The notes under the pieces were generated by a model. The model did no database searches. It was not told where the DNA came from and saw only the letters and a program-made list of their open reading frames with translations. Shown here in pieces: positions 8,331-17,276 of a stretch of 64,000 nucleotides of DNA. Source of the stretch: Bradyrhizobium sp. Ce-3 (GTDB taxonomy: Bacteria; Pseudomonadota; Alphaproteobacteria; Rhizobiales; Xanthobacteraceae); contig NZ_BQUV01000014.1 in the NCBI RefSeq assembly GCF_022835695.1, positions 1 through 64,000 of the forward strand. Direction: 5' to 3'. The stretch's first letter is position 1. Each line of letters begins with the position of its first letter. The position numbers were made by a program, and so were the translations under genes.

Positions 8331-8406
8331 CCATGATCTCCGCGCAACGCGTTCCGCGTTTGCCGTGAGGCAAAACCGCTTCGCACTTGTCCGGTTCGTG
8401 CTCTAG
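8331..8406. repeat. Interspersed palindromic repeat remnant
   Basis: The stretch runs from CATGATCTC through AAAACCGCTTCGCACTTGTCC to GTGCTCTAG. It resembles the 'atgatc...aaaaccg...cttcgcactt...tgctctag' intergenic repeat that I know to be abundant in Bradyrhizobium and Rhodopseudomonas. It fills the gap between the MCE gene and the dehydrogenase gene, and probably forms a stem-loop. Confidence 0.55.
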
Positions 8407-8447
8407 ACTGCCGGTGTCAAGAACCAAGAACAACGGAAACGCCCGAC

Positions 8448-9665
8448 GTGCACGACCGGACCGCAGCCCTTTCCCCGCCTCCCGCAACCGTCAACCGCGC
8501 AGCCCCCGCGGTGCCCCCGCATCTGCGGCGCTATCTTACGCTCGACGATTTCGAGCCGCAGGCGCGGCGGCTGCTGCCGAAATTCCTCTACGGCTACATC
8601 TCCGGCGGCGCCGAGACCGACACCGCCCGAACTGACAATCGCCGGGCGTTCGACGAATACGGCTTCGTGCCGCGCGTCTTGAAGGACGTCTCCGGCCGCG
8701 ACCAGACCACGACGCTGTTCGGCAAGAACTACGCCGCGCCGTTCGGGATTCCACCGATGGGCTCGTCGGCGCTGTGCGCCTATCGCGGCGACATCGTGCT
8801 GGCGCGCGCCGCTGCTGCCGCCAACGTCCCGATGATCCTGTCGGCCTCCTCGCTGATCACACTGGAGGACGTCCGTGCCGCGAACCCGCAGGCCTGGTAC
8901 CAGGCCTACCTCGCCGGCCTCCCCGAGCGGATCGAGCCGCTGGTCGATCGCGTCGCAGCGGCCGGCTACGACACCTTCGTCGTCACCGCCGACGTGCCGG
9001 TGCCGCCCAACCGCGAGAACAACATCCGCAACGGCTTCCAGGTGCCGCTCGAGATCACGCCGCGGGTGTTCTGGGACACCATCACCCATCCGGACTGGCT
9101 GCTCAACACCTGGGCGCGCACCGTGTTCAACCACGGCATGCCGCATTTCGAGAACATGGACGCCAAGCAGGGTCCGCCGGTGCTGTCGAAGAATTTGATG
9201 CGCAACATCGGCAGCCGCGACCAGCTGGCCTGGAAGCATGTCGAGCTGATCCGCAAGCGCTGGCCCGGCAAGCTCGTGGTCAAGGGGCTGATCTCGCCGG
9301 AGGACGCGCGGCTGGCGCGCGAGCATGGCTGCGACGGCGTGATGGTCTCCAACCATGGCGGCCGCCAGCTCGACTACACCGTCTCAGGCTTGCGCACCCT
9401 GCCGGAGATCGCTGCGCAGAAGGGCAGCATGACCGTGATGGTCGACGGCGGCATCCGCCGCGGCACCGACGTGATCAAGGCGCTGGCGCTCGGCGCCGAT
9501 TTCGTCTGGGTCGGCCGGCCGTTCCTCTACGCCGCCGTGGTCGCGGGCGAGGCCGGCGTGTCGCGCGCGATCTCGCTGCTGCATGCCGAGATCGACCGCG
9601 ACCTCGCGCTGCTCGGCATCCGCAGCCTGAAGGAGATCACCCCCGACCTGGTGCGGAAGTTCTAA
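8448..9665 (+). CDS. FMN-dependent alpha-hydroxy-acid dehydrogenase (divergent)
   Basis: 405 aa, GTG start. Belongs to the L-lactate dehydrogenase/glycolate oxidase family, which oxidises L-2-hydroxy acids with FMN. The catalytic His/Arg motif is intact: 'VSNHGGRQLDYTVSG'; the phosphate site 'MVDGGIRRGTDVIKALALGA' is present. It is divergent elsewhere: the usual 'QLY' loop is 'WYQAYLAG' and the 'R.RD.RNGF' loop reads 'PPNRENNIRNGF'. Residues 1-30 form a Pro/Ala-rich N-terminal extension. A more canonical paralogue is at 48645-49781. True substrate unknown. Confidence 0.9.
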   Translation: MHDRTAALSPPPATVNRAAPAVPPHLRRYLTLDDFEPQARRLLPKFLYGYISGGAETDTARTDNRRAFDEYGFVPRVLKDVSGRDQTTTLFGKNYAAPFGIPPMGSSALCAYRGDIVLARAAAAANVPMILSASSLITLEDVRAANPQAWYQAYLAGLPERIEPLVDRVAAAGYDTFVVTADVPVPPNRENNIRNGFQVPLEITPRVFWDTITHPDWLLNTWARTVFNHGMPHFENMDAKQGPPVLSKNLMRNIGSRDQLAWKHVELIRKRWPGKLVVKGLISPEDARLAREHGCDGVMVSNHGGRQLDYTVSGLRTLPEIAAQKGSMTVMVDGGIRRGTDVIKALALGADFVWVGRPFLYAAVVAGEAGVSRAISLLHAEIDRDLALLGIRSLKEITPDLVRKF

Positions 9666-9763
9666 AGCGTTTTCAAGCGAAGTGGATACCGGTTCGCGTG
9701 AAGAAAACGCGTCACAACAAGGGTCTAGAGCCCCGTTCCGTTTCCATCGGAACGGGGCTCTAG
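9666..9763. repeat. Interspersed repeat ending in a strong hairpin
   Basis: Sequence beginning AAAGCGTTTTCAAGCGAAGTGG matches a repeat I recognise from many Bradyrhizobium intergenic regions. It ends in a perfect 16-bp stem (9725-9740 with 9748-9763, 7-base loop) that could terminate both the dehydrogenase (+) and the membrane protein gene (-) transcripts, which converge here. There is no marked T run on either side. Confidence 0.7.
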
Positions 9764-9765
9764 GT

Positions 9766-10170
9766 TCACGCATAGCGCGCCGCGCCCATGCAGAGCGCGG
9801 TGATCGCGAGCAACCCGGCCGCGATGCGCTGCGCCACCGCCAGCCGCGAGCGTGCGACCGATGGATCACCTGCTCCGTTGCGCAGCTGCCGGACCGCGCC
9901 ACCACCGACGATGATCTGCACGGCAACCGCGGCTAGTGCCGCGATCGCGCCACCGGCCAAAATCTGCTCCGACAGTGCGAACGAGCCTTCATGGACCAGG
10001 CGCCAGAGCGTCGTGCCGGTCACGATCGCAACCGTCGCGGCGCCGATCTGCGGAAACAGCAGCTTCTCGCCGCCGAGGCCGCCGGTGCGCGCCAAAGTGA
10101 AGCTGGAGCCGGCCCAAAACACCGATGACAGGACGTGAAGCGACAGGGCTATGATGAGGGCGGTCTGCAT
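9766..10170 (-). CDS. Small four-helix membrane protein
   Basis: 134 aa from ATG 10170, with four hydrophobic segments (about residues 5-25, 43-60, 70-90 and 112-130). 'LHVLSSVFWAGSSF' in TM1 resembles the N-terminal helix of CopD/DUF2269-like integral membrane proteins with a His on the membrane face, but I would not assign function on that. It diverges from the tetR gene across 74 bases containing a 15-bp palindrome, so it is the likely target of that regulator. Confidence 0.82.
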   Translation of the reverse strand: MQTALIIALSLHVLSSVFWAGSSFTLARTGGLGGEKLLFPQIGAATVAIVTGTTLWRLVHEGSFALSEQILAGGAIAALAAVAVQIIVGGGAVRQLRNGAGDPSVARSRLAVAQRIAAGLLAITALCMGAARYA

Positions 10171-10201
10171 GATCGAGCTCCGAACGGCATTGGAAATTAG
10201 A

Positions 10202-10216
10202 TATACATAATGTATA
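10202..10216. promoter_or_regulatory. Candidate TetR operator
   Basis: Perfect 15-bp palindrome TATACAT-A-ATGTATA in the divergent gap between the membrane protein gene (start 10170) and tetR (start 10245). It lies 29 bases before tetR and 32 bases before the other gene, where a repressor could shut both promoters. Its AT-richness stands out strongly from the surroundings. Confidence 0.7.
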
Positions 10217-10244
10217 ATCAACCTGACGAAAGCAAGGCAAACCG

Positions 10245-10862
10245 ATGCCGCCGCGCAGCTATGTGAGCCCGGTCCGCAGCGCCGCGGCCGCCGAGACCCG
10301 CGAGCGGGTGATCGAGGCCGCCTCGCGCACGCTGCGCGAAGGCGAGAGCATCGCGCGCTTCTCGCTGGATACGGTGGCGAAGGCGGCCGGCGTGACCCGG
10401 CTGACCGTCTACAACCAGTTCGGCTCGCGGCGCGGACTGCTCGAGGCGGTGTTCGACGAGATCGCGCGCCATGGCGGGCTGCATCAGCTGGCCGATGCCA
10501 TGGCGATGGCCGATCCGCGCGCCGCGCTCGACCGCATGGTCGAGATCTTCTGCGGCTTCTGGAGCCGCGATTCTGCGGTCGGACGCCTGCACGACGCCAT
10601 GGCGACCGATCCCGAATTCGCCGAGGCCGTGCGCGAGCGCAACGAGCGCCGCCGCCGCGGCCTCACCGGATTGATCGAGCGGATCGCGGGCAAGCATGCG
10701 TCACCGCAGGCCCGCAAGGACGCGGTCGACCTGATCTTCGCGCTGACGAGCTATCCGACCTTCGCCTCGCTGAGCGCGGGGCGATCGAAGGACGAGGTCT
10801 GCCGTGTGGTGCAGGCGGCCAGCCGCGCGGCGCTTGCGCCGCTCATCAACCCGTCATCCTGA
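10245..10862 (+). CDS. TetR-family transcriptional regulator
   Basis: 205 aa. N-terminal TetR DNA-binding domain: 'RERVIEAASRTLREG' then the helix-turn-helix 'SLDTVAKAAGVTRLTVYNQFGSR' (about residues 43-65). The C-terminal ligand-binding half is variable, as normal, and gives no ligand clue. It diverges from the small membrane protein gene at 9766-10170 with a palindromic operator candidate between them, the standard arrangement of a local repressor controlling itself and one target. Confidence 0.93.
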   Translation: MPPRSYVSPVRSAAAAETRERVIEAASRTLREGESIARFSLDTVAKAAGVTRLTVYNQFGSRRGLLEAVFDEIARHGGLHQLADAMAMADPRAALDRMVEIFCGFWSRDSAVGRLHDAMATDPEFAEAVRERNERRRRGLTGLIERIAGKHASPQARKDAVDLIFALTSYPTFASLSAGRSKDEVCRVVQAASRAALAPLINPSS

Positions 10863-10893
10863 CAGGGTGTGACGCTATATCCTCGTCCACTGC

Positions 10894-11016
10894 TGTCATC
10901 GCCCGGCCTGTGCGCAATTGCGCACATGGACCGGGCGACCCAGTACGCCGCGGCCTTTCGGCTCAAACACGACCGTCTCTGGAATACTGGATCACCCGCA
11001 TGCGCGAGTGATGACA
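10894..11016. repeat. Interspersed palindromic repeat, family E copy 1
   Basis: It contains GGGCGACCCAGTACGCCGCGG and CGTCTCTGGAATACTGGATC. The reverse complement of this element matches the copy at 32469-32574 over the whole core, with outer CGCCCGG/ATGACA ends. It occupies the convergent gap between tetR and the DUF1330 gene. Confidence 0.85.
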
Positions 11017-11065
11017 CCGAGCAAGCTGAGCAATCCATTCCGTCATCCCGAGAAGCGCGCACGCC

Positions 11066-11467
11066 TCACGCCGCCCTGAACTTGCTGTAGGCTTCGCGCG
11101 TCGCGATGATGACGTGCTCCTCGCAGCCGTTGCGGCGATGCGGGTCGCAGCGGGTTTCGTAGTCGGCCGAGGTCATCATGTCGATGAAGGCAGCGACGCT
11201 CGGATAAGTGACCAAAGCGAGATAGTCCCAGCGCTGGCCGGCCGGCTCGCCCAGCGCGACGGTCTCGGCGTTGCCGGTCCACAGCAAGGTGCCGCCGCGC
11301 GCCTTGATCATGGGGACGGTGAGCGCGCTGTAGCGCAAATAAGCATCCCAGCCCGAGCCGTCGCCATCGAGCGAGCGCGCGCGAAACCGCATCAGATTGA
11401 CCATCACCACCGGCGCGTTTTGATCCAGCTCGCCGAGGCCTTTGACGTTCAAGAGATCGACACCCAT
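11066..11467 (-). CDS. DUF1330-family protein
   Basis: 133 aa from ATG 11467; upstream in-frame TTG and GTG codons exist, but GGAG lies suitably before 11467. The ferredoxin-like alpha/beta fold of this family shows in 'NAPVVMVNLMRFR' (strand 1), 'YLRYSALTVPMIKARGGTLLWTG', 'WDYLALVTYPSVAAFIDMM' and 'DPHRRNG'. DUF1330 proteins are small dimeric alpha/beta-barrel proteins related to monooxygenase-like EthD folds; their reaction is mostly unknown. It diverges from the HD-domain gene at 11595 across 127 bases. Confidence 0.85.
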   Translation of the reverse strand: MGVDLLNVKGLGELDQNAPVVMVNLMRFRARSLDGDGSGWDAYLRYSALTVPMIKARGGTLLWTGNAETVALGEPAGQRWDYLALVTYPSVAAFIDMMTSADYETRCDPHRRNGCEEHVIIATREAYSKFRAA

Positions 11468-11594
11468 CACCTGCTCCAAGACCGCGTCGGCCCAACCCGG
11501 ATCGGTCCGGCCGCAAACATTATGTCACATCGCGGGACTACCCTGAAATGCTGGCAGGCCGTAAGCTCACCACCCGATCTCGGAGGTCAATGCC

Positions 11595-12440
11595 GTGATG
11601 ACCCTTCCCGAACTTGCGGCCGACGCGCTCGGCAAATTCCTCGGCGAATACATGCAGCGCCGGTTCGGCTCTTCGCAGACCCAGCTGGTGGAAATGGTGC
11701 CCTCGATCGCGCGGATCGCGCTCGAATGCATCGGCAACAGCGACGCGCTCTATCACAATGTCGAGCACACCATGCTGGTGACGCTGGCCGGCCACGACAT
11801 CCTGCGCGGCCGCGCGCTGCATTCGCACATGAGCGCCGAGGATTATGCCCATGTCATCATCGCCTGCCTCACCCACGACATCGGCTATGTCCGCGGCCTG
11901 TTCGATGCCGACGACCAGAACGGCTATCTGGTCGATGCCGACGGCCGCAAGGTGATCCTGCCGCGCGGCTCGTCGGATGCGGGGCTGATGTCCTATCATG
12001 TCGATCGCTCCAAGATCTTCGTGATGGAGCGGCTCAAGGGCGTCGCCCTGCTCGACAAGGAGCGCATCGCGCGCGCGATCGAGGGCACGCGCTTTCCGCT
12101 CAGCGCCCCTGACGAGGATGAGGATTTCGGCGAAGAGGCCACCCTGCTGCGCGCCGCCGACCTGATCGGCCAGCTCGGCGATCCCCATTACATCCGCAAG
12201 GCCAACGCACTGTATCTCGAATTCGAGGAGGCCGGACTGAACCGCCAGCTCGGCTACGATTCGCCGGCCGACCTCGTCGATCGCTATCCGCGCTTCTACT
12301 GGGACAGCGTCGCGCCGCATGTCCAGAAGGCGATCCGCCACCTCAACATCACCTCCAGCGGCCGGCAATGGATCGCCAACCTCTACAGCAACGTATTTCG
12401 CGCCGAGCGCGACATCTCGCTGTCGGGGCCGCAGAAATAG
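11595..12440 (+). CDS. HD-domain metal-dependent phosphohydrolase
   Basis: 281 aa. Metal-binding residues H54 and H58 in 'YHNVEHTM', H94-D95 in 'CLTHDIGYVRG', and D188 in 'LRAADLIGQLGDP' give the HD pattern. The 'YHN..H' spacing also recalls the class I cyclic-nucleotide phosphodiesterase signature, so a cyclic nucleotide substrate is possible; this is inference. GTG 11595 has GGAGG eight bases upstream (11582-11586), while ATG 11598 is the next codon; either may be used. No signal peptide or sensor domain is visible. Confidence 0.9.
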   Translation: MMTLPELAADALGKFLGEYMQRRFGSSQTQLVEMVPSIARIALECIGNSDALYHNVEHTMLVTLAGHDILRGRALHSHMSAEDYAHVIIACLTHDIGYVRGLFDADDQNGYLVDADGRKVILPRGSSDAGLMSYHVDRSKIFVMERLKGVALLDKERIARAIEGTRFPLSAPDEDEDFGEEATLLRAADLIGQLGDPHYIRKANALYLEFEEAGLNRQLGYDSPADLVDRYPRFYWDSVAPHVQKAIRHLNITSSGRQWIANLYSNVFRAERDISLSGPQK

Positions 12441-12477
12441 GCGAGGCGTCGCAGGTCGCGCACAAGAAACTGTGCCT

Positions 12478-12504
12478 CGTCGTCCCGGCGAAAGCCGGGA
12501 CGAC
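12478..12504. repeat. Short palindromic repeat, family D copy 1
   Basis: CGTCGTCCCGGC-GAAA-GCCGGGACGAC forms a compact stem-loop just after the HD-domain gene and could terminate its transcript. A related copy is at 49904-49931. A half-element with TCTCAGGATGACGGG follows at about 12546-12560. Confidence 0.75.
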
Positions 12505-12678
12505 ATCGAGTATGTTGCGTCATCGAGAAGCAGATATTCACGGTCTCTCAGGATGACGGGTTCAGTTATTCTACGGCAGTGAGGCAACCGCGCCGGATTG
12601 AACCGCCGCCACGCATGGCTCCAATCCGCTCTTTCGTCTTGTCGCGGCAACGGATTCGGGCACAACATCCGTCAAATA

Positions 12679-13635
12679 ATGACCGCCTTGCCCGCACCTG
12701 CCACAACGCCTCGCCGCTCGCCGCTGCACTGGCTCAACAACCAGCCTTATCTGCTGCTCAGCCTGACGTCGCTGTTCTGGGCCGCCAACATCGTGCTGGC
12801 GCGCCATGTCGGCAGCCATGTGCCGCCGATCACGCTGACCACGATCCGCTGGTTCGGCGTCTTCCTGATCCTGCTGCCGTTCGCCTGGCCGCATCTGAAG
12901 CAGGACTGGCCGAAGCTGCTCGGCGCCCTGCCGCTGATGCTGCTGCTGTCCGCGGTCGGTTTCGCCTTCAACAACGCGATCTCCTACTGGGCGATGCAAT
13001 ATACCGAAGCGCTGAATGCGCTGCTGATCCAGTCGGCGGGTCCGCTGTTCGTGGCGCTGTGGTCGCTGGTCCTGTTCGGCGTCCGGCTGACGCCGGCGCA
13101 GCTTGCGGGCATCGCGATCTCGCTGGCCGGCGTGCTGACCATCATCCTGCGCGGCGACTTCTCGGCGCTCGCCAGCATCCGCTTCAACCGGGGCGACATC
13201 ATGTTCGGCGCCTCGCTGGTGTCGTTCGGGCTGTATTCGGCGCTGATCCCGCGGCGGCCGAAGATCCATCAGCTCTCGCTGATCTCGTTCACCACCTGCT
13301 GCGGCGCGCTGATGCTGCTGCCGGCTGCGGTCTGGGAATTCGCCAATGGCGTGACGTTGAAGTTCGACGTTCTGACCATGGCCACGCTGGTCTATGTGCT
13401 GATCTTCCCGTCCACGCTCGCCTATCTGTTCTTCAACCGCGGCGTCGCATTGATCGGCCCGAACCGGGCCGCGCCGTTCTTCCATCTGGTGCCGGTGTTC
13501 GGCTCGGCGATGGCGATCCTGCTGCTCGGCGAGACGCTCGCGCCGTTCCATTTGATCGGCTACGCGCTGGTGCTCGCCGGCGTCATCATCGCCTCGCGGC
13601 AAGGATCGGCCAAGGGCTCGGCGAAGCCCGGCTGA
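12679..13635 (+). CDS. EamA/DMT-family transporter (copy 2)
   Basis: 318 aa from ATG 12679; an in-frame extension to 12598 is rejected because the copy 1 paralogue begins at the same relative point. About ten membrane segments in two EamA repeats: 'LNNQPYLLLSLTSLFWAANIVLAR' region at residues 17-40 and 'GPNRAAPFFHLVPVFG' in the second repeat. It closely parallels the protein at 6477-7403. Substrate unknown. Its end converges with the LysR gene (12 bases between stops). Confidence 0.9.
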   Translation: MTALPAPATTPRRSPLHWLNNQPYLLLSLTSLFWAANIVLARHVGSHVPPITLTTIRWFGVFLILLPFAWPHLKQDWPKLLGALPLMLLLSAVGFAFNNAISYWAMQYTEALNALLIQSAGPLFVALWSLVLFGVRLTPAQLAGIAISLAGVLTIILRGDFSALASIRFNRGDIMFGASLVSFGLYSALIPRRPKIHQLSLISFTTCCGALMLLPAAVWEFANGVTLKFDVLTMATLVYVLIFPSTLAYLFFNRGVALIGPNRAAPFFHLVPVFGSAMAILLLGETLAPFHLIGYALVLAGVIIASRQGSAKGSAKPG

Positions 13636-13647
13636 CGCGGAAAACGG

Positions 13648-14604
13648 CTAGCCGACCCTGCGCAAGCCGGCGGATTTGCGCGGCGAATGCGGCTTTGCCG
13701 CCAGCGCGTCGGTGATGAAGTCGATGAACCGTCTCACCTTGGCCGGCACGTGGCTGCGCGAGGCGTAATAGACGTAGAGCGGAAAACGCTCGTCGGGCCA
13801 GTCGGGAAACAGCTCGATCAGCGCGCCGCTCCGCAGATGATCGTCGAGGCCGAGATCGATCACCTGCGCGACGCCGAAGCCGGCCAGGCAGGCGCCGAGC
13901 TTGGTTCCTGAATCGGTCACGGTCAGCCGCCCGTTGACCGCGACCGGCACGACCTCGCCGCCGCGCCAAAACTCCCAATCGAAGGGACGCCCGGTCCCCG
14001 CGTCGATGGCCAGGATGCATTGGTGGTCGCGGCTCGCCAGCTCCCGCGGATCACGCGGCCGGCCGTGGCGTTCGAGATAGATCGGCGAGGCCACGGTGAG
14101 CACGCGCGGCGCGAGGACGCGGCGCGCAATCAGGGCCGACGGCGCCGGCTCGCCGAAACGCACCGCGAGATCAAAACCGTCGCTGACCAGATCCGCGATC
14201 CGGTCGCGGGTCTCGATGCGCAGCTCCATGCCCGGATTCTGCAGCAGGAATTCGCTCAGCTTCGGCGACAGCACCATGCGGGAGAACAGCGGGTCGACAT
14301 TGACCCGCAGCCGGCCGCGGACCGCATCGCGCGACTTCGCGGTCTCCGCCGCCGCCTCGCCGATGCCGGCCAGATGCGCGGCAACCCGCTCGACCAGCGC
14401 GCGCCCTTCCTCGGTGAGCTCGACGGCGCGGCTGGTGCGGTGAACCAGCCTGGCATCGAGACGCGCCTCGAGCTTGGCGATCGCCTTGCTGACCCCGGAT
14501 TGCGTCATGCCGAGCCGCTCAGCCGCTTTGCCGAAACTGCGCGCGTCCGCAACCGCCGCGAGGACCACAAGCCCGCCGACCAGCCGACTGTCTACTTCGT
14601 CCAT
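13648..14604 (-). CDS. LysR-family transcriptional regulator
   Basis: 318 aa. Winged helix-turn-helix at residues 8-65 ('SFGKAAERLGMTQSGVSKAI') and a substrate-binding domain ending near residue 300 ('PLYVYYASRSHVPAKVRRFIDF'), typical of the large LysR subgroup regulating neighbouring redox or detoxification genes. It diverges from the SnoaL-like gene at 14740 across 135 bases holding a palindrome, so that gene is its probable target. Confidence 0.93.
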   Translation of the reverse strand: MDEVDSRLVGGLVVLAAVADARSFGKAAERLGMTQSGVSKAIAKLEARLDARLVHRTSRAVELTEEGRALVERVAAHLAGIGEAAAETAKSRDAVRGRLRVNVDPLFSRMVLSPKLSEFLLQNPGMELRIETRDRIADLVSDGFDLAVRFGEPAPSALIARRVLAPRVLTVASPIYLERHGRPRDPRELASRDHQCILAIDAGTGRPFDWEFWRGGEVVPVAVNGRLTVTDSGTKLGACLAGFGVAQVIDLGLDDHLRSGALIELFPDWPDERFPLYVYYASRSHVPAKVRRFIDFITDALAAKPHSPRKSAGLRRVG

Positions 14605-14683
14605 GCCGATGCCTCTCGGTCATCCAAGAGATGACCGCCCAGTCGTAGCACTCCGCCGGCATATCGGCCACTGTCGGCGCAGA

Positions 14684-14703
14684 TCACCGGTTCGATCCGG
14701 TGA
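14684..14703. promoter_or_regulatory. Palindrome in lysR/SnoaL divergent region
   Basis: TCACCGG-TTCGAT-CCGGTGA is a 20-bp dyad with 7-bp arms. Its position, 36 bases before the SnoaL-like gene start and 80 before lysR, fits an operator. It superficially resembles a tRNA T-arm, but no other tRNA parts are present. Confidence 0.55.
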
Positions 14704-14739
14704 GGTCACCGCGACATCATCGCCTAAGGAGATATTGCA

Positions 14740-15123
14740 ATGAGCGACATCCAGGCCATCGCAGCCGCGATCGATGGATATTTCGACCTGATGTATGACG
14801 TCGACGACAGCCGGTACCGCGACGTGTTCTCCGACGCCTCGATCGTGCACGGCATCCGGGACGGCAAGCACACGGTGCGGTCGGCCGCGGAATTCCGCGA
14901 CTTCATCCGCAGCCGTCCCTCGCCGGCATCGATGAAATCGCCGCGCGACGAGGCGATCATCAGCATCGACCAGACCGCGCCCGATCTGGCCATCGCCAAG
15001 GTGCGCGTCAGGGCCGGCCAGACCGGTTTCATCGACCATCTGGTGTTCCACCGGATCGACGGCAGGTGGCTGATCACCACCAAGGCGTTTCACGTCGCGC
15101 AGGTCTTCCCGGCGGGATCGTAG
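14740..15123 (+). CDS. SnoaL-like / NTF2-fold protein
   Basis: 127 aa with AAGGAG ribosome site at 14726-14731. The fold shows as 'IAAAIDGYFDLMYDVDDSRYRDVFSDASIVHG' (helix, then strand start), 'FRDFIRSRPSPASMKSPRDE' and 'FHRIDGRWLITTKAFHV' at the end, the usual layout of small SnoaL-like cone-shaped proteins (about 130 aa). Such proteins are hydrolases, isomerases or binding proteins; the reaction cannot be told. It is probably controlled by the divergent LysR. Confidence 0.85.
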   Translation: MSDIQAIAAAIDGYFDLMYDVDDSRYRDVFSDASIVHGIRDGKHTVRSAAEFRDFIRSRPSPASMKSPRDEAIISIDQTAPDLAIAKVRVRAGQTGFIDHLVFHRIDGRWLITTKAFHVAQVFPAGS

Positions 15124-15280
15124 CGTCCGCCGCGGTCGATTTTCGGAATATTAGAAATATGGCACTGAGTTGCCCGACATGTCAAGTCGGCTGGTCGTAA
15201 GGCCGACCCGCGCGCCGGCTACTGTGCATGGGGTTGTTTTCGATATTTTGGCCGCGCGCTCCTGCGAAGCCCGCCAATTC

Positions 15281-15372
15281 CGTCATCCCCGCGTAAAGGC
15301 TTCGCCTTTGCGCGGGGGATGACGGGGACGAGAAATCGTAGGGTGGGTTGCGCTTCGCCAGCGAACCCACCC
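15281..15372. repeat. Two adjacent palindromic repeats
   Basis: 15281-15324 is a long hairpin (CGTCATCCCC...GGGGGATGACG around GGCTTCGCC). 15341-15372 is a second stem (GGGTGGGTT...AACCCACCC) that ends 11 bases before the chemoreceptor stop codon and may serve as that gene's terminator. Both types are common intergenic repeats in Bradyrhizobium, as far as I recall. Confidence 0.75.
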
Positions 15373-15383
15373 GACGCGATCCG

Positions 15384-17069
15384 TTACGCCGCGCGGACCT
15401 TCTGCAGGAACTCGTCGACCGCGTTGCGCAGCATGCCCGATTGGGTGTCGAGCTCGCGCGCGTTCGACAGCACGTCACCCGCCGCGGTGCCGGTGGCGGC
15501 GGCCGCGGTGGTGACGCCGCCGATATGGGCCGAGATCTCGCTCGAGCCGGCCGCGACCTGCTGAATGTTACGCGCGATTTCGCGCGTCGCATCGCCCTGC
15601 TGGTCGATCGCGGTCGAGATCGAGGCCGTGATCTCGCTCATCTGCGCGATGGTCGCGGTGATGCCGCCGATCGAGGTCACCGCCTCGCCGGTGGACGCCT
15701 GCATCGCGGCGACCTGCGCCGAGATCTCCTCGGTCGCCTTGGCGGTCTGGTTGGCCAGCGCCTTCACCTCGGAGGCGACCACCGCGAAGCCGCGGCCGGA
15801 TTCGCCGGCGCGCGCCGCCTCGATGGTGGCGTTGAGCGCGAGCAGGTTGGTTTGGGCCGCAATCGAATGGATCAGCTTGACCACTTCGCCGATCTTCTCG
15901 GCGCCGGTGGAGAGCGCCTGCACGGTGGCGTTGGTGCGCTCGGCATCGGCCACCGCCTGGCTTGCGACCTCGCTGGAACGCGCCACCTGGCGGGAGATTT
16001 CCGCAACCGAGCTGGAGAGCTCTTCGGCCGCCGCGGCGACGGTGCCGACATTGTTGGATGCGCTATCGGAGGCAGCGCCCACCGTCGCGGCGCGCGCGCT
16101 GGCGTCGCTGGCGGTCGCGGTCATCGACTGCGCCGTGGTCTGCATGCCGGCGGCGGCGGAAGCCACCGTGCGGACGATGCCGTTGACGCTGCGCTCGAAA
16201 TCGCTGGCAAGGCCCTGCATCGCGCTGCGGCGATCGGCGGTGGCGCGCGCCTGGGTCTCGGCCTCGGCCTGCTCGAGGCCGCGGATGCGGATCGCATTGT
16301 CCTTGAAGACCTGGACGGTTGCCGCCATCCCGCCGACCTCGTCGCCACGGCCGACGCCGGGAATGTCACCGTCGAGCTTGCCGTCCGCGATGTCGCGCAT
16401 GCGCGCACCGAGCAGGTTCAGCGGCCGGGAGATGCTGCGCCCGATCAGCCAGGCGACCGAACTCGAGATGACGCCGATGCCGATGATCGCGAGCCCGAGC
16501 AGCCACGCAATGGGACGCATCTTGGCGTCGATATCGTCGAGATAGGCGCCGGTGCCGAGATACATATCGAAGCCGGGCACTGCGACCGCGTAGCCGAGCT
16601 TGCGGATCGGCGTCTCCTGGCCGGGCTTCACGTATTCATAGAACAGCAGGATATCGCCATTGGCCTTCACGCCGTTCATCAGTTCCCAGGACAGCTTGCG
16701 GCCGTTGGTCACGACGTCCATGCGGTTGGTGCCGACCTGCTTCGGATCGGGCGCCAGCACCGTGATGCCGTTGTAGTCGGTGCCGAACAGATAGCCGGCG
16801 CCGTTATCGTAGGTCATCGCGTTGCCGCGCTTGCCCAACTCGGCGATTGCCGCTTCCTTGGTCATCTTTCCGGCGTCGACGTCCTTCTTCAGGCTCGCCG
16901 CCATGTTCTTCGCCATCTCGACCATCGACTTGGCCTGGTCGATGCGAGCATTTGTCATCTCACGCTGCATCAAATGACCGGCGAGGATGCCGGCCGTGCA
17001 CAGACCGAGGAGGGTCACCCCCACCAGAATGCCGAGCTTGGGGGTGATCTTCAGATTTGACAGCTTCAC
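15384..17069 (-). CDS. Methyl-accepting chemotaxis protein
   Basis: 561 aa from GTG 17069, chosen because GGAG lies six bases upstream and relatives start (M/V)[12 protein letters not shown]; a frame extension to 17126 is unlikely. Order: TM1 (about 12-32), a periplasmic single-Cache sensor ('[14 protein letters not shown]', '[16 protein letters not shown]', '[13 protein letters not shown]'), TM2 (about 187-210), HAMP, and a cytoplasmic signalling domain with the hairpin tip '[21 protein letters not shown]'. There is no C-terminal CheR-binding pentapeptide. Single-Cache receptors usually bind small organic acids. No che genes are nearby, so this is a dispersed receptor. Confidence 0.95.
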   Translation of the reverse strand: MKLSNLKITPKLGILVGVTLLGLCTAGILAGHLMQREMTNARIDQAKSMVEMAKNMAASLKKDVDAGKMTKEAAIAELGKRGNAMTYDNGAGYLFGTDYNGITVLAPDPKQVGTNRMDVVTNGRKLSWELMNGVKANGDILLFYEYVKPGQETPIRKLGYAVAVPGFDMYLGTGAYLDDIDAKMRPIAWLLGLAIIGIGVISSSVAWLIGRSISRPLNLLGARMRDIADGKLDGDIPGVGRGDEVGGMAATVQVFKDNAIRIRGLEQAEAETQARATADRRSAMQGLASDFERSVNGIVRTVASAAAGMQTTAQSMTATASDASARAATVGAASDSASNNVGTVAAAAEELSSSVAEISRQVARSSEVASQAVADAERTNATVQALSTGAEKIGEVVKLIHSIAAQTNLLALNATIEAARAGESGRGFAVVASEVKALANQTAKATEEISAQVAAMQASTGEAVTSIGGITATIAQMSEITASISTAIDQQGDATREIARNIQQVAAGSSEISAHIGGVTTAAAATGTAAGDVLSNARELDTQSGMLRNAVDEFLQKVRAA

Positions 17070-17276
17070 GGGGATCTCCAGGAGAGGCGGGGAACGCGAC
17101 GCGATGGGCGGATTGATTCCGTTCACCGTAATGTGAGACCCTTTACCCGATGGTTACGGCGGTTCCCCGTAGAAGCCCGGAGAATCGGGCCGCGGACCAA
17201 CCGGCAATTGTGGAGAGACCGGCACAGCTCGCGTAGAAGTATGGGACGGCGGTGATGCAAGCCGCGCTCCAAGAAT

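Noticed and set aside
14684-14703. Possible tRNA T-arm (GTTCGATC loop with 6-bp stem)
   Set aside because: No acceptor, D or anticodon stems at the right distances; better explained as an operator palindrome.
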